A DNA stretch of 64,000 nt from DAOUJW01 sp034422115 (lineage in GTDB: Bacteria; Chloroflexota; Dehalococcoidia; Lucifugimonadales; UBA2985). The stretch spans positions 70,487 through 134,486 of the forward strand of contig DAOUJW010000022.1 in NCBI GenBank assembly GCA_034422115.1. Reading direction: 5' to 3'. Shown piece after piece: positions 42,671-52,300 of the stretch; the first letter of the stretch is position 1, and the number at the start of each line of letters is the position of its first letter. The notes under the pieces are model-generated. The model was not told the origin of the DNA, made no database searches, and saw only the letters and a program-made list of their open reading frames with translations. Position numbers and translations under genes: made by a program.

Positions 42671-42901
42671 ATGGATAACCCGACATTCGCGGGTCTGCTG
42701 GCGGCAACGCCGCCGGCGGACCTGAGACTGATCGAGCTTGCGGCGGAGCTCACACGGCCCGATGGCTCCTTCGACCTGGACGCCGCGGCCGCAAGACAGC
42801 ACGAAGTTGAGTTGGCCTGCGTCCAGGCTCAGGACTACGCCGCGGCCACTGGAAGACTCCTGGAGGTGATGAGATGGAAGCTGCGGCCCCGGCGCTCCTG
42901 A
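42671..42901 (+). CDS. small hypothetical protein in the PRTRC cassette
   Basis: A 76-residue Ala-rich helical protein with no recognised domain. It starts ten bases after protein C and overlaps the next gene by 28 bases, so it is translated with the cassette. It is not one of the standard PRTRC proteins as far as I can tell. Confidence 0.6.
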   Translation: MDNPTFAGLLAATPPADLRLIELAAELTRPDGSFDLDAAAARQHEVELACVQAQDYAAATGRLLEVMRWKLRPRRS

Positions 42902-43716
42902 GCGGGCTTGCGGGACTGCTCCTGCGGCGTCCGCCGTCGCTGCGGGAGCTGGTCACCATTATCGGCCACGCCGACGACTACGCCTGGTTCGCGGGGCTGG
43001 TGCGCCGCCTATTCCCCTGTGAGGCGGAGGCGACGCTTTCGGCCCCCGACGTGCGTCAGAGGTTGGAGCGGTTCACACACCTCTTCCAGGAGCGGCACTT
43101 CCCCCTCTACGCGCCGTTCCTGGACGTGTACATGGACGAGGGAGACGAGCCGCCCTGGACCTGGCTGCGGAGGGGCGTTCCATTCGAGTTGGCGGGGTTC
43201 GGCTACGACGGCCTCCACGAGATGTGGGACGGCTACCGCGACGGCGTCTCGGCGATGGCCCTCCTGGTCAGTCCCCCCGACGTATTCTACGAAGGACCAG
43301 AGGGGATGAGGGTGGCCTGGCTGGAGTCGGCCTCCCAGCGCATCCCGAAGGAGACCCTGCTAAGGATACCCGAAGGAGGCGCACCCCTGGAGGACCTGAC
43401 CGGGATGCTGAAGGGGACCCGGTTCGAAGGGGCGGCGCTGGCCTGCTCATGGGTCTGGGCCGAGACGGGCAACTTCTTCCTCGACCACAACTACGAAGAC
43501 GGAATGTACGAGGGGTTCGCCGACCCCTGGGAGGACGAGATCATCGCCCAGGGCACGGAGGAGTGGCGGAGGGCCAGCGCCCTCATGGACGCGGTTTCCG
43601 ATCTGGCCGACTGGCTGGAGGAGGACCTTCCGGGCCGCTTCGCCGAGATGCTGGACTTCGTCCTGGCCCGGCTATCCGAACAAGACCAAGACAAGGAGGT
43701 GAACGATGACGAGTGA
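42874..43716 (+). CDS. PRTRC system protein F-like
   Basis: A 280-residue protein in the position where PRTRC cassettes usually place protein F, between C and B. It has no motif I can tie to chemistry: Trp- and acidic-rich (FLDVYMDEGDEPPWTWLRRG, WVWAETGNFFLDHNYEDG) with a helical C-terminus. The assignment rests mainly on order and length. GGAGG precedes the ATG, and the end overlaps protein B by eleven bases. Confidence 0.55.
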   Translation: MEAAAPALLSGLAGLLLRRPPSLRELVTIIGHADDYAWFAGLVRRLFPCEAEATLSAPDVRQRLERFTHLFQERHFPLYAPFLDVYMDEGDEPPWTWLRRGVPFELAGFGYDGLHEMWDGYRDGVSAMALLVSPPDVFYEGPEGMRVAWLESASQRIPKETLLRIPEGGAPLEDLTGMLKGTRFEGAALACSWVWAETGNFFLDHNYEDGMYEGFADPWEDEIIAQGTEEWRRASALMDAVSDLADWLEEDLPGRFAEMLDFVLARLSEQDQDKEVNDDE

Positions 43717-44410
43717 CGCCAATGCGACCGAGTGGTCCCTGCCGGGTCCTGCGGAGGCGGCCAGGGACGACCTGCAGATGCAGATGGAGGTCTACAGCGA
43801 GACCATCCTGCTGCGGGGCTTCGAGGGCGACACCAACTGGGTGAGGACCGTCTCGGCGGACGAGATCGCAAGCGCCCTCACCCAGCACCTGGGCTTCTCC
43901 TCGGGGCTGCTGCCCAGGGAGGCCCTCTGGTGGGGCCAGGGGGAGACCGGCAGGACGGTGGCCCTCTGGAGACCCCCGCAGGTGTGGCGGGTATCCCTGC
44001 AACGGGAGGCGTTCAAGCCTCCCGCCCGGCTCCGGCTTCCCATGCCGGGGCTGGTCTTCGTCTGCTCGCCAGGCCGTGCGCCCTGGGTCTACGCGGCCCT
44101 GGAGCGGCCCAACGGCCCCGAGCAGCAGCTCTTCCGGGCGCCCGCCTTCAACGTCTTCCGGGACGGGCGGGTCTGCCCCGGAAGCCACCGGTTCCCTGAG
44201 GAGGTGGGACTGATACCGGAGTCCTTCTTCCAGTCCTTCTTCTCCCTTACCGGAGACTCCAGGGACCGCTCGAAGAAGCACCCCGAAAACCTGCAAGCGC
44301 TATGGGAGGAGTTGGATGGAAAAGACGAATACCCGGTGGAGGACCTTGTTCCCCAGTGTACGGTGGCCCAGGCGATGGCGGTCTCCGAGGGACGGCGCGG
44401 CTACCGCTAG
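43706..44410 (+). CDS. PRTRC system protein B
   Basis: A 234-residue protein matching PRTRC protein B: PGLVFVCSPGRAPWVYAALE, FRAPAFNVFRDGRVCPGS and the following HRFPEE segment. Comparative work on prokaryotic ubiquitin-like systems has suggested that such cassette proteins act like E2 or target factors; for B this is inference. The Cys in VCPGS is the only candidate thioester residue in the core. It overlaps protein A by 95 bases in another frame. Confidence 0.8.
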   Translation: MTSDANATEWSLPGPAEAARDDLQMQMEVYSETILLRGFEGDTNWVRTVSADEIASALTQHLGFSSGLLPREALWWGQGETGRTVALWRPPQVWRVSLQREAFKPPARLRLPMPGLVFVCSPGRAPWVYAALERPNGPEQQLFRAPAFNVFRDGRVCPGSHRFPEEVGLIPESFFQSFFSLTGDSRDRSKKHPENLQALWEELDGKDEYPVEDLVPQCTVAQAMAVSEGRRGYR

Positions 44411-45083
44411 GCCCGCCAACGCCGGACCGGGACCGGTGGGCTACCTCGTCAATCACCCCCGGGGGCTCGCAGGAGTCCAGGGCATCGGCTACGACTACGT
44501 TCTCGGATCGGGGGGCGTCTACGTCCAGTCCGAGAGCGCACACCTGACGGCGCGGATAGCGGTTGCGCCCTGCGAGGTGCGCGGCCTCGCTCCCGTGACC
44601 GAGAAGGTGCAGCTCACCCACGGCCCCATCCCGGCCCGCCTCTTTGAGGTGGGGCTGCGCTGGTTCCAGGACGACCCGTCCACCGAGCGGTTCTTCGCCG
44701 TGGTCTGGGACGGGCGCTCCTACCGGCTGGTGGCGCCCCCGCAGGCCGGGACCGGCACAAGACTCAAGTACGTTCCGCCCCCAGGGGTGGTCGCCGAGTT
44801 CCACTCCCACGGTGGCTCGCGGGCCTTCTTCTCGGCCACCGACGACCGGGACGAGCAGGGGTTCAGAGTCTACGGCGTCGTGGGACGCCTCGACGCGATT
44901 CAACCCGAGCTGAGCCTGCGGGTCGGGGTCTACGGCCACTTCGCCCCGGTGGACTGGCCGCAGGTGTTCGAGGGGCCGCCGCCGGGCCTCCGGCTCACGG
45001 GCGAAGACACCAGCGAAAAGGAGGTAAACGACCAATGCCCTACTACCTGGACAACGCGTTCCTGCTGGACAAGCCCTGGATAA
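44316..45083 (+). CDS. PRTRC system protein A with a JAMM metalloprotease motif
   Basis: A 255-residue protein. The JAMM zinc site is complete: His163 and His165 in EFHSHGG, Ser173 and Asp176 in FFSATDD. JAMM proteases remove ubiquitin-like proteins or mature their C-termini. The start at 44316 follows GGGAGGAG; the first ~40 residues lie inside the coding overlap with protein B and look non-conserved, so a later start is possible. It overlaps the ThiF-like gene by 49 bases. Confidence 0.8.
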   Translation: MEKTNTRWRTLFPSVRWPRRWRSPRDGAATARPANAGPGPVGYLVNHPRGLAGVQGIGYDYVLGSGGVYVQSESAHLTARIAVAPCEVRGLAPVTEKVQLTHGPIPARLFEVGLRWFQDDPSTERFFAVVWDGRSYRLVAPPQAGTGTRLKYVPPPGVVAEFHSHGGSRAFFSATDDRDEQGFRVYGVVGRLDAIQPELSLRVGVYGHFAPVDWPQVFEGPPPGLRLTGEDTSEKEVNDQCPTTWTTRSCWTSPG

Positions 45084-45832
45084 CGGTGGTGGGATGCGGC
45101 GGGACCGGCGGCTTCGTGGCCGAGGGCCTCTGCCGCCTATTCCAGGGACGGGAGGCCACCATCGTCCTGGTCGACCACGACAGGGTGGAGCCCCACAACC
45201 TGCTGCGCCAGAACTTCTACGCCGAGGACGTGGGGAGGTTCAAGAGCCAGGCCCTGGCCGACCGGCTGGCGAGGGCGTACAACCGTCCCATCGGCTACTC
45301 GGTCTACCCCTTCCGGGATGAGGAACCCCGCTACCCCGGTATGCCCACCTACGGCAGCAACCTGCTCATCGGCTGCGCCGACAACGCCGAGGCGCGCAGG
45401 GTGATGGCCGAGTGCCTGCCTGGGCACCCGGCCCGTTGGCTCATCGACGCGGGCAACGACACCAACTGGGGGCAGGTGCTGGTCGGCAACGTCTCCGGCC
45501 AGCTGGACTGGGACGAGCCCGCCTTCGCAGGCGAGACCTGTCACCTGCTGCCCGCGCCCACGCTCCAGCGGCCCGACCTGCTGACGGCGGTCTCGACCAG
45601 GCCGCCGGACGTGGACTGCGCAGCCGCCCTCGACCTCACCGACCAGGACCCCACCATCAACCAGATGATGGCGTCCCTGGCGCTACAGGTGGTCCGCCGC
45701 ATGGCGGCGGGAACCTGCCCCTTCATGGGCCTCTACCTGGACATGGACCTGGGAACGGTCACCCCGACCTACGCCACGCCGGAGGCGGTGGAGCGAATCA
45801 TGGGGGCCGGCTCCGGGCCGGAGACCGGGTGA
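45035..45832 (+). CDS. PRTRC system ThiF/E1-like adenylating enzyme
   Basis: A 265-residue E1-like enzyme. The nucleotide site GCGGTGG is at 20-26, the acidic VDHDRVE at 46-52, and the adenylation residues Arg58 (NLLRQNF) and Lys70 (RFKSQ) are in place. Cysteines in GETCHLL and DVDCAAAL could serve as the thioester site. Such enzymes activate the C-terminal Gly of a ubiquitin-like or sulfur-carrier protein; protein C is the obvious candidate substrate. It is the last tightly coupled gene of the cassette. Confidence 0.88.
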   Translation: MPYYLDNAFLLDKPWITVVGCGGTGGFVAEGLCRLFQGREATIVLVDHDRVEPHNLLRQNFYAEDVGRFKSQALADRLARAYNRPIGYSVYPFRDEEPRYPGMPTYGSNLLIGCADNAEARRVMAECLPGHPARWLIDAGNDTNWGQVLVGNVSGQLDWDEPAFAGETCHLLPAPTLQRPDLLTAVSTRPPDVDCAAALDLTDQDPTINQMMASLALQVVRRMAAGTCPFMGLYLDMDLGTVTPTYATPEAVERIMGAGSGPETG

Positions 45833-45897
45833 GCGCACGCCGTGAGTGAGCGGCGCCGTTGAACACAATCGGGAGAAGAGACAAGAGAGGAGACACC

Positions 45898-46257
45898 ATG
45901 ACCACGACAATATGGCAGGACAACCACAGCGGGATTCGCAGGCACAAGCTGATGACCCAGGAGTTGGGGGAGAAGATCCCCGCCCTGGGCGCCAACGAGG
46001 ACGTCGAGGACTACGACGCCGTCCTCGCCCCGGCCAAGCTGTTCAGCCCCTACAGCGGCTGGACCTGGTACGTCACCGAGTGGGACGCCGAGACGGGACT
46101 CTGCTTCGGCCTCGTCGAGGGGTTCGAGACGGAGCTGGGATACTTCGATCTCACCGAGCTGGCTGAGACGACCGCGTTCGGCGGCGTCCCAGCCGTGGAG
46201 CGCGACCTGTACTGGGAGCCGAAGACCATCGGCGAGATCAGGGGGCAGGCGCGTTGA
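45898..46257 (+). CDS. DUF2958 protein
   Basis: A 119-residue protein of the DUF2958 family, recognised by KLFSPYSGWTWYVTEWD and CFGLVEGFETELGYFDL. The family is common on plasmids and integrative elements, often next to PRTRC genes; its function is unknown. I use the ATG at 45898, behind a GGAGA site. Confidence 0.8.
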   Translation: MTTTIWQDNHSGIRRHKLMTQELGEKIPALGANEDVEDYDAVLAPAKLFSPYSGWTWYVTEWDAETGLCFGLVEGFETELGYFDLTELAETTAFGGVPAVERDLYWEPKTIGEIRGQAR

Positions 46258-46311
46258 GAGGCACAGCTAAGAGAGTGGTAAGCGAGAGAGGATACAAGGA
46301 GAGGAGAAACC

Positions 46312-46794
46312 ATGCCTGACGAAGTTGGAACAGAGGCATCTCGCCCGGACTCCGTAAGCGTTGACGATAGTCTCTTCGGAGACATGGCAGACGACTCGGG
46401 TGCAGCGGCTGTCGAGGAGGACGATTCCGAGGGTAAGACCGCGCAGGACCAGCAGGGCTCCGACGACGCCGAGAGTCAGGACGGCCCGTCCGACGACCTG
46501 AAGGTCGTCGTGTCCATCAAGGGTGGCAGGGCCACTATAGGGGTGCAGCGGCCCTCGGCTGACCCTCACATCGAGTCGTTCGATAACCCGGAACTGACCG
46601 GGCTGGCGCAGGAGGTCCTGGCTGTGACCGAAAGGGCGAGGGCCAGGTGGGAGGACGAGCCAAAGCACCCGGCACACGAGAAACCCGCTCCTCCGGCCAA
46701 GCGCCGGAACCGGCGTCAGCAGGAGCCGGCGCAGGCTTCAACGGCCGAGGAGGAGGCAGACCAGGAGGAACCGGGGGCTCTGAGGCTCTTCTGA
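46312..46794 (+). CDS. PRTRC protein E-like
   Basis: A 160-residue protein. The first ~60 residues are acidic and disordered, and the core (DLKVVVSIKGGRATIGVQRP, then NPELTGLAQEVLAV) loosely matches the strand-strand-helix core of PRTRC protein E; the tail is basic then acidic. The assignment is weak and leans on its place beside the cassette. A 16-base-pair hairpin follows 114 bases downstream. Confidence 0.45.
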   Translation: MPDEVGTEASRPDSVSVDDSLFGDMADDSGAAAVEEDDSEGKTAQDQQGSDDAESQDGPSDDLKVVVSIKGGRATIGVQRPSADPHIESFDNPELTGLAQEVLAVTERARARWEDEPKHPAHEKPAPPAKRRNRRQQEPAQASTAEEEADQEEPGALRLF

Positions 46795-47158
46795 GGGCCG
46801 CAGCCGCAGGCCAGATGCCACGTCCCCGGCCCCAATCGGGTGGGCGCTCGGCGTGGAGCTGGAACGAGATGAGGGGACGGTCGGCGCCGGGCGCTGGAGG
46901 GCAAACACACGGGAGGACGCCGCACCATAGCGGCGTCCTCCCGTGCACGGCCATGTATGCGGACTTTTTGCTTTTGAACCCGACCGCACAGATCGTGCCA
47001 TGTGGCTATTGCCAAGGTGACGAATGCTCTCTACCATACCCGACGCCGACCACGGTCGGAATTTCCTGCCTGGAATAGCCTTGAGGATGACGGCCGCTAT
47101 TGACGTCCCGAGAGAGGCGGTTCAAAGGCTGGAATAACCCGTCTTGGAGGAGCAGAGC
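46795..47158. other. spacer with a strong hairpin between the PRTRC cassette and the LexA-like gene
   Basis: About 360 bases. The left half carries the 16-base-pair hairpin listed separately; the right half has no convincing promoter or gene before the GGAGGAG site of the LexA-like gene. Confidence 0.5.
46908..46945 (+). terminator. 16-base-pair hairpin ending the PRTRC module
   Basis: A perfect 16-base stem (46908-46923 with 46930-46945) around ACCATA, the longest perfect hairpin in the window. No U-tract follows, so it may act as an mRNA 3'-end stabiliser or a Rho-assisted terminator. Confidence 0.5.
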
Positions 47159-47584
47159 ATGTCGAAGATCACCCTGGATCAAAACCCGAAAGGGCCTGGC
47201 CAGACGGAGGCCATTGCAAGCCTTGTGGAGCAGGGCCTCTCTCCAAGCGAGATAGGCAAGCGGCTGGGTATCGGCCGCGCCCGGGTCGGGCACATAGCGC
47301 GCGTCCATAATCTGCCCCTTTCAAACACCATGGCCGCGCGGCCCCCCAGCAGGCGGCAGTCCGACATGTTAGCCTATATCCGGGACTTCACCGCCCGCAA
47401 CTCGTACCCGCCCACCATCCGAGAAATCACGGGAGGATGCGACCTCAGCAGCACCTCGGTCGCGGACTACAACCTGCTGTGCCTGGAGGAGAAGGGGTAT
47501 CTGAATCGCATACCCGGCATAGCCCGCGGGATAGTCCTGACTGAACGGAACAGGCCCGAGCCACAACCCGAACCAAGCGACTGA
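47159..47584 (+). CDS. LexA-type DNA-binding protein without a protease domain
   Basis: A 141-residue protein. Residues about 60-130 match the LexA winged helix (RRQSDMLAYIRDFTARNSYP, PTIREITGGCDLSSTSVADY, EEKGYLNRIPG). An additional helix-turn-helix precedes it (LSPSEIGKRLGIGRARVGHI, 27-46). The S24 autoprotease domain of real LexA is missing, so RecA-driven self-cleavage is impossible. It lies ahead of the SOS-boxed imuB-dnaE2 operon and may bind the same boxes. ATG at 47159 follows GGAGGAG. Confidence 0.75.
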   Translation: MSKITLDQNPKGPGQTEAIASLVEQGLSPSEIGKRLGIGRARVGHIARVHNLPLSNTMAARPPSRRQSDMLAYIRDFTARNSYPPTIREITGGCDLSSTSVADYNLLCLEEKGYLNRIPGIARGIVLTERNRPEPQPEPSD

Positions 47585-47824
47585 CCAAGGCTGCCAGAGG
47601 TTCATACGGCTATCCAAGAGGACGCACGCTAACCCCTGGTTTTTGGGACAATTTGGGACCGCTTGGCGCGGCGCTAATGGACTTCCAGAATAACCTCTCC
47701 CTCTGAGAGCGCGTCCGGCTTGACAACTAATCAAGCTCCTTGACACCCAAATCCGTCCATTTGTATCGGTCTTTTTTGTTGCCTGGAGTGAGCTGCATTT
47801 CTCCGCGATTTCCAGCCTCCGTTG

Positions 47825-47854
47825 TTGACAGACAGAACGTGCGTTCTGTATGAT
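47825..47854 (+). promoter_or_regulatory. SOS-regulated promoter of the imuB-dnaE2 operon
   Basis: TTGACA at 47825-47830 and TATGAT at 47849-47854 are 18 bases apart. Between them, 47832-47849 holds arms ACAGAAC and GTTCTGT around GTGC, which contains the GAAC-N4-GTTC box of Gram-positive-type LexA. Repressor binding would cover both promoter elements. The TTG start of the ImuB-like gene is 46 bases downstream. Confidence 0.8.
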
Positions 47855-47900
47855 GCTTTTCTAAATTGTGTGCCCCCAGACCGCAACTTCAGGAGGAGCC

Positions 47901-49346
47901 TTGAAGATAGCCTGTGTCCTCGTCACCCACCTGAGGGCCAAGGTGGAGATGCGGCGACATCCACGCCTGAAGGACAGCTCCGTCGTCATCGTCGACCGCT
48001 CCCTCCCCAAGCCCGTCGTCGTCGACCACCTGCCAGCGTGCAGGGGTATCGCCCCGGGAATGACCCTGGAGCAGGCCCTCTCCCGCCAGGACGACGCCGT
48101 GGTCCTGGAAGCGGACGAGCAGTACTACCGGAGGGTGTTCAGCCGGATGCTCTCCTCCCTACAGGGAATCAGCGACCGCGTGGAGAGGGCGGACCTGGGC
48201 GTGGCATACGTTGGACTGGACGGCCTGGAGGACATGTACGGCGGCGAGGCACGGCTGGTGAACTCCCTGCTCAACGCCGCGCCACAGGACCTTGCGCCGC
48301 GTGTGGGGGTTGCTCACGCCAAATTCCCGTCCCTTGTGGCGGCCATGTCCAGCGCGCCTCTCGGAGCGACCAGGGTTCCTGAAGATGCCGCCTCCTTCCT
48401 CGCGCCCCACTCCATCAACCTGCTGCCTGTTGACACCGCTGTGAAAGCCTCCATGCACCGCTTCGGACTCCACGCGATGGGCGAGGTGGTCGCCATGAAG
48501 GAGGTTACACTCGTTGACCAGTTTGGCCTTGCGGGGAGGACCGCGTGGAACCTCTGCCTGGGCGTCGACGACAGCCCGCTGACCCCCATGAAGAACGAGG
48601 AGTCCATAGAGGAGCGCATTTCGATGCCCTGGATCTCCAACTCCCTGGACTTCCTCCTGACGGCGGTGGACGCGCTGCTGAAGAGGGCCTACGCACGGCC
48701 TGAGATGCGGGGCAGGTACGCGGGCAGGGCCGACCTGCGGTGCGCTCTCAACGAGGCCCATACCTGGGAGAGGAGTGTCCACTTCAAGCAGGGCGCGGGC
48801 AGCCCTGAGCGGGCGTCCTTCGTAATCAGGAGCAGGTTGGAGATAGACCGTCCACAGGCCCCGGTGGAGGAGGTCGCTCTGACCCTCGCCGACCTCACCG
48901 GAGAGTCTGGGGTCCAGATGGGCCTGCTGCTGGGCGTCTGGGAAGGCAGGGAGCGTCGGCTGGTGGAGGTGGAGAGGCAGCTCCAGTCCCGCACAGGGGG
49001 CGTCAGCGTCCTGCACCGCGTGGCGGAGGTCGCGCCCGGTCACCCCGCACCGGAGATGCGCTCCGTGCAGGTCCCCGTAGACTCACGTGGGAGAGAAGGG
49101 TTACGACCCGTGTCCACCCCCGTTGCAATCGAGGCGCGCGGAGGGCCGGATGGCGGGCCTCTAGAAGTGCGCGCCGGCAATCTATGGCACAGGGTTGTTC
49201 GCGTAGAGGACACCTGGAGCTTCGATCTGTGGTGGATGCCCCGTCCCATCACCCGCACCTACTACCGGGTGAGCCGCGAGGACGGACGGCAGCTCACCAT
49301 ATTCCTGGACCACCGGGACGGCTGCTGGTACAGGCAGCCCGCCTAG
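47901..49346 (+). CDS. imuB: ImuB-like Y-family polymerase homologue
   Basis: A 481-residue protein of the Y-family fold. The start is TTG, just after AGGAGGAG. The first catalytic Asp of active Y polymerases is replaced (ACVLVTHLRAKVE) and the palm motif SxDE reads GLDGLEDMYG, so it should be inactive as a polymerase. This is the ImuB situation, where the protein bridges the sliding clamp and DnaE2 in the mutasome. It is the first gene after the SOS promoter and ends 17 bases before dnaE2. Confidence 0.85.
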   Translation: MKIACVLVTHLRAKVEMRRHPRLKDSSVVIVDRSLPKPVVVDHLPACRGIAPGMTLEQALSRQDDAVVLEADEQYYRRVFSRMLSSLQGISDRVERADLGVAYVGLDGLEDMYGGEARLVNSLLNAAPQDLAPRVGVAHAKFPSLVAAMSSAPLGATRVPEDAASFLAPHSINLLPVDTAVKASMHRFGLHAMGEVVAMKEVTLVDQFGLAGRTAWNLCLGVDDSPLTPMKNEESIEERISMPWISNSLDFLLTAVDALLKRAYARPEMRGRYAGRADLRCALNEAHTWERSVHFKQGAGSPERASFVIRSRLEIDRPQAPVEEVALTLADLTGESGVQMGLLLGVWEGRERRLVEVERQLQSRTGGVSVLHRVAEVAPGHPAPEMRSVQVPVDSRGREGLRPVSTPVAIEARGGPDGGPLEVRAGNLWHRVVRVEDTWSFDLWWMPRPITRTYYRVSREDGRQLTIFLDHRDGCWYRQPA

Positions 49347-49363
49347 CGACCCAGGACATCGCC

Positions 49364-52300
49364 GTGACCGACGGCTACGTCGAGCTGCACGCCAGGAGCT
49401 TCTACTCCTTCGGGATGGGGGCATCCCACGTCCACGAGCTTCTGTCCAAGGCAGTGGAGTTGGGGTATCCCGCTCTGGCCCTCACCGATATGAACCTGTG
49501 CGGCGCGCTGGAGTTCGCGCGCCTCGGCGACAGCCTGGGGGTACAGCCCGTAACCGGCGGCGAGCTGACCCTGCTGGACGGCTCCCGCCTTGTCCTGCTG
49601 GCGAAGACAAGGGAGGGGTACGCCAACATATCCCGCCTCTTCACCCTCGCCAACTCCGTAGATCGCAGAAAACCCAGGCTGGACCCCGCCCTCTTGCGGG
49701 AGTACGCCGACGGCGTTGTCCTGCTCACTGGAGGGCGCGGCGGGCCATTCGCCAAACTCCTGTCGGACGGCCGCCGTGAGGAGGCCAGGGCGCTGCTCAG
49801 GGACTATCTGGACTGGTACGGCGTGGAGTCGGTGTACGTGGAGTTGCAACAGAACTTCCTCCGGGGGGACACCGAGCGCAATCGGGAGTCGGTAAGGCTT
49901 GCGAAGGAGGTTGATGTTCCGGTTGTGGCAACCAACGACGTCCTCTACCACTCCTCGGAGAGGTACAGGCTGCAGCACGCCTTGGTCGCCGCCAGTCTCA
50001 ACACCACCGTTGACCAAGCGCTACCGTTCATAAACCCCAACCATCACCTGCACCTGAAGTCGCCGGAGCAGATCGCCCATCTCTTCAGGGACTGCTCGGA
50101 GGCCGTCGCGAACACCCTCAAGATAGCCGATAGGTGCGCCTTCAACCTCGCGACGGACCTGGGCTACACCCTGCCGGATCCCGCCGTGCCGGAGGGGTAC
50201 ACCGCCGACGGCTACCTGAGGCGGCTCTGCATGGAGGCCGCCGTGAGGCGATACGGCTCCATCTCCAGGCGGGTGGAGGAGCGCCTGGAGGAGGAGTTCA
50301 ACCTGATTGCCCGACACGGCATGGCCGGCTTCCTCCTCCTCTACCGGGAGATAGCCCTCATAGCCCAGGGCATCATGGGGGAGAGGGGGCTGGCGCACCC
50401 GGAGACTCCCCTGGAGGAGAGGCCGCCGGGCAGGGGACGCGGCTCATCGGTGGCGATGCTGGTGGGATACCTCATCGGCATAAGCCACGTGGACCCCCTC
50501 AGGTGGGACCTCACCCTGGAGCGGTTCATCTCCGAGGACACCTCCATCCTGCCGGACATCGACCTAGACTTCCCACGCAACCTCAGAGATGAACTGATAC
50601 AGAGGGTGCACCAGCACTTCGGGCCGGACAACGCCGTCCTCGCCGGGGCCATAGCTACCTACTCAGCCAAGGGCATCATCCAGGACCTGGGCAAGGCCCT
50701 GGGACTGCCGAAGGATGACCTCCGGCTGCTCTCGAAGCAACTCCATTCCCACGACGGCGCAGACCTGCGAGAAGAGATGCTTGGCCTTCCCGCCTTCAGA
50801 GAGCGAGTGGACGCCCCAGGCTGGCGGGACCTCCTGGAGATGGCGCCCCAGCTAATGCACGCTCCCAAGAGCTTGGGGCAGCACGTCGGCGGGATGATTC
50901 TGAGCCAGGCCCCCATCTCCGGCATGACGCCAGTGCGTGAAGGCGCTATGGATGGGCGGTACATTATGGATTGGAACAAGGACAGTGTAGCCGACGCCAA
51001 CTTCGCTAAGATAGACCTCCTCTCCCTGCCCGTGCTCGACCAGCTTGAGGAGGCCCTTGACCTCATAGAGATGCGAGAGGGTGTCAGGCCGGACCTGTCC
51101 AGGCTGGACCCTGAAGACCCCAACGTCTACGACATGATAAACGAGGGCCGCTCCAAAGGCGTGTTCCTGCTCCAGTCCCCCGCTCAGCTGAAGATGGCCC
51201 AGCGCCTCAGGTCCCGATGCCTCCTGGACCTGGCCTACCAGGTGGCCCTCATACGACCCGGTGTCGGCGTGCAGGGCAGCGCCGTCTCCCAGTTCGTGGA
51301 GCGGTACAGGCACGGCGTCCCCTGGGAGTACGATCACCCCCTGGAGAAGCGCGCCTTGGAGCGGGGCTGCGGCATCATCGTGTGGCAAGAGCAGGTGGTG
51401 CAGCTCATAATGGACGTGGCGGATATGACGGCGGCTCAGGCCGACGAGGTGCGACGGGCCTTCGCCAAGCCCAACGCCGACCACCTCATCGCCATGCACA
51501 GGCAGAGGTTCCTGGAAGGAGCGCTGGGAAACGGCGTGCCGGAGGAGGTTGCACTAAAGATATTCGACAAGATCAACGGCCACTATATGTTCCCGGAGTC
51601 CCACTCCCACGCCTTTGCAGTCACCGCTTACCAGGCCGCGTGGCTCAAGCGATACCACCCTCTGGAGTTCTTCGTGACCCTGGTGAACAACCAGCCAATG
51701 GGCTTCTACCCTCTGGAGACCATCAAGGAGGACGCGCGGCGATTCGGCGTGACCTTCCTCAACCCCTGCGTCAATCGCAGCCACGTGAGGTGCATCCCCG
51801 ATGACGGCTTTCTCCTGCTGGGCCTCGGCATCATCAAGGACGTGGGCGAGGAGTCGGCTAGAGCGATGGTCGATGAGAGGGAGATGCACGGCCTCTACAC
51901 CTGCCCGGCGGACCTGGTGAGGCGCACCGGCCTGAAACCCCGGGCGGTGCTGTCCCTGGCGCTGGCCGGGGCCCTGGACGGCCTCAACCCCAACCGTCGC
52001 GAGGCGCTGTGGGAGGCGGGGCTCTCCACAAGGCCCACTAGGAGGGGACAGAGGGCCTTTCCCGTATCGGTGGAGGACGGCGTGCCGGACCTCACGGACT
52101 TCACCCCCTTCGATAGAATGGCTGGCGAGTACAGGGTAATGGGCGTCTATCCCAAGGGTCACCTGATGGAGTTCGTGAGACCGGGATTGAGCGCGGACGT
52201 GCTGCCGGCGTCCGCTGTGGAGGACGTGGAGGAAGGCCGCGAGATTCTGGTGGCGGGCTGGCCCGTCGCCAGGCAGCACCCCAGGGGCAAGGAGGGGACG

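Noticed and set aside
47868..47900. ATG start for the ImuB-like protein at 47868.
   Set aside because: It lacks a ribosome site; the TTG at 47901 follows AGGAGGAG and matches where homology begins.
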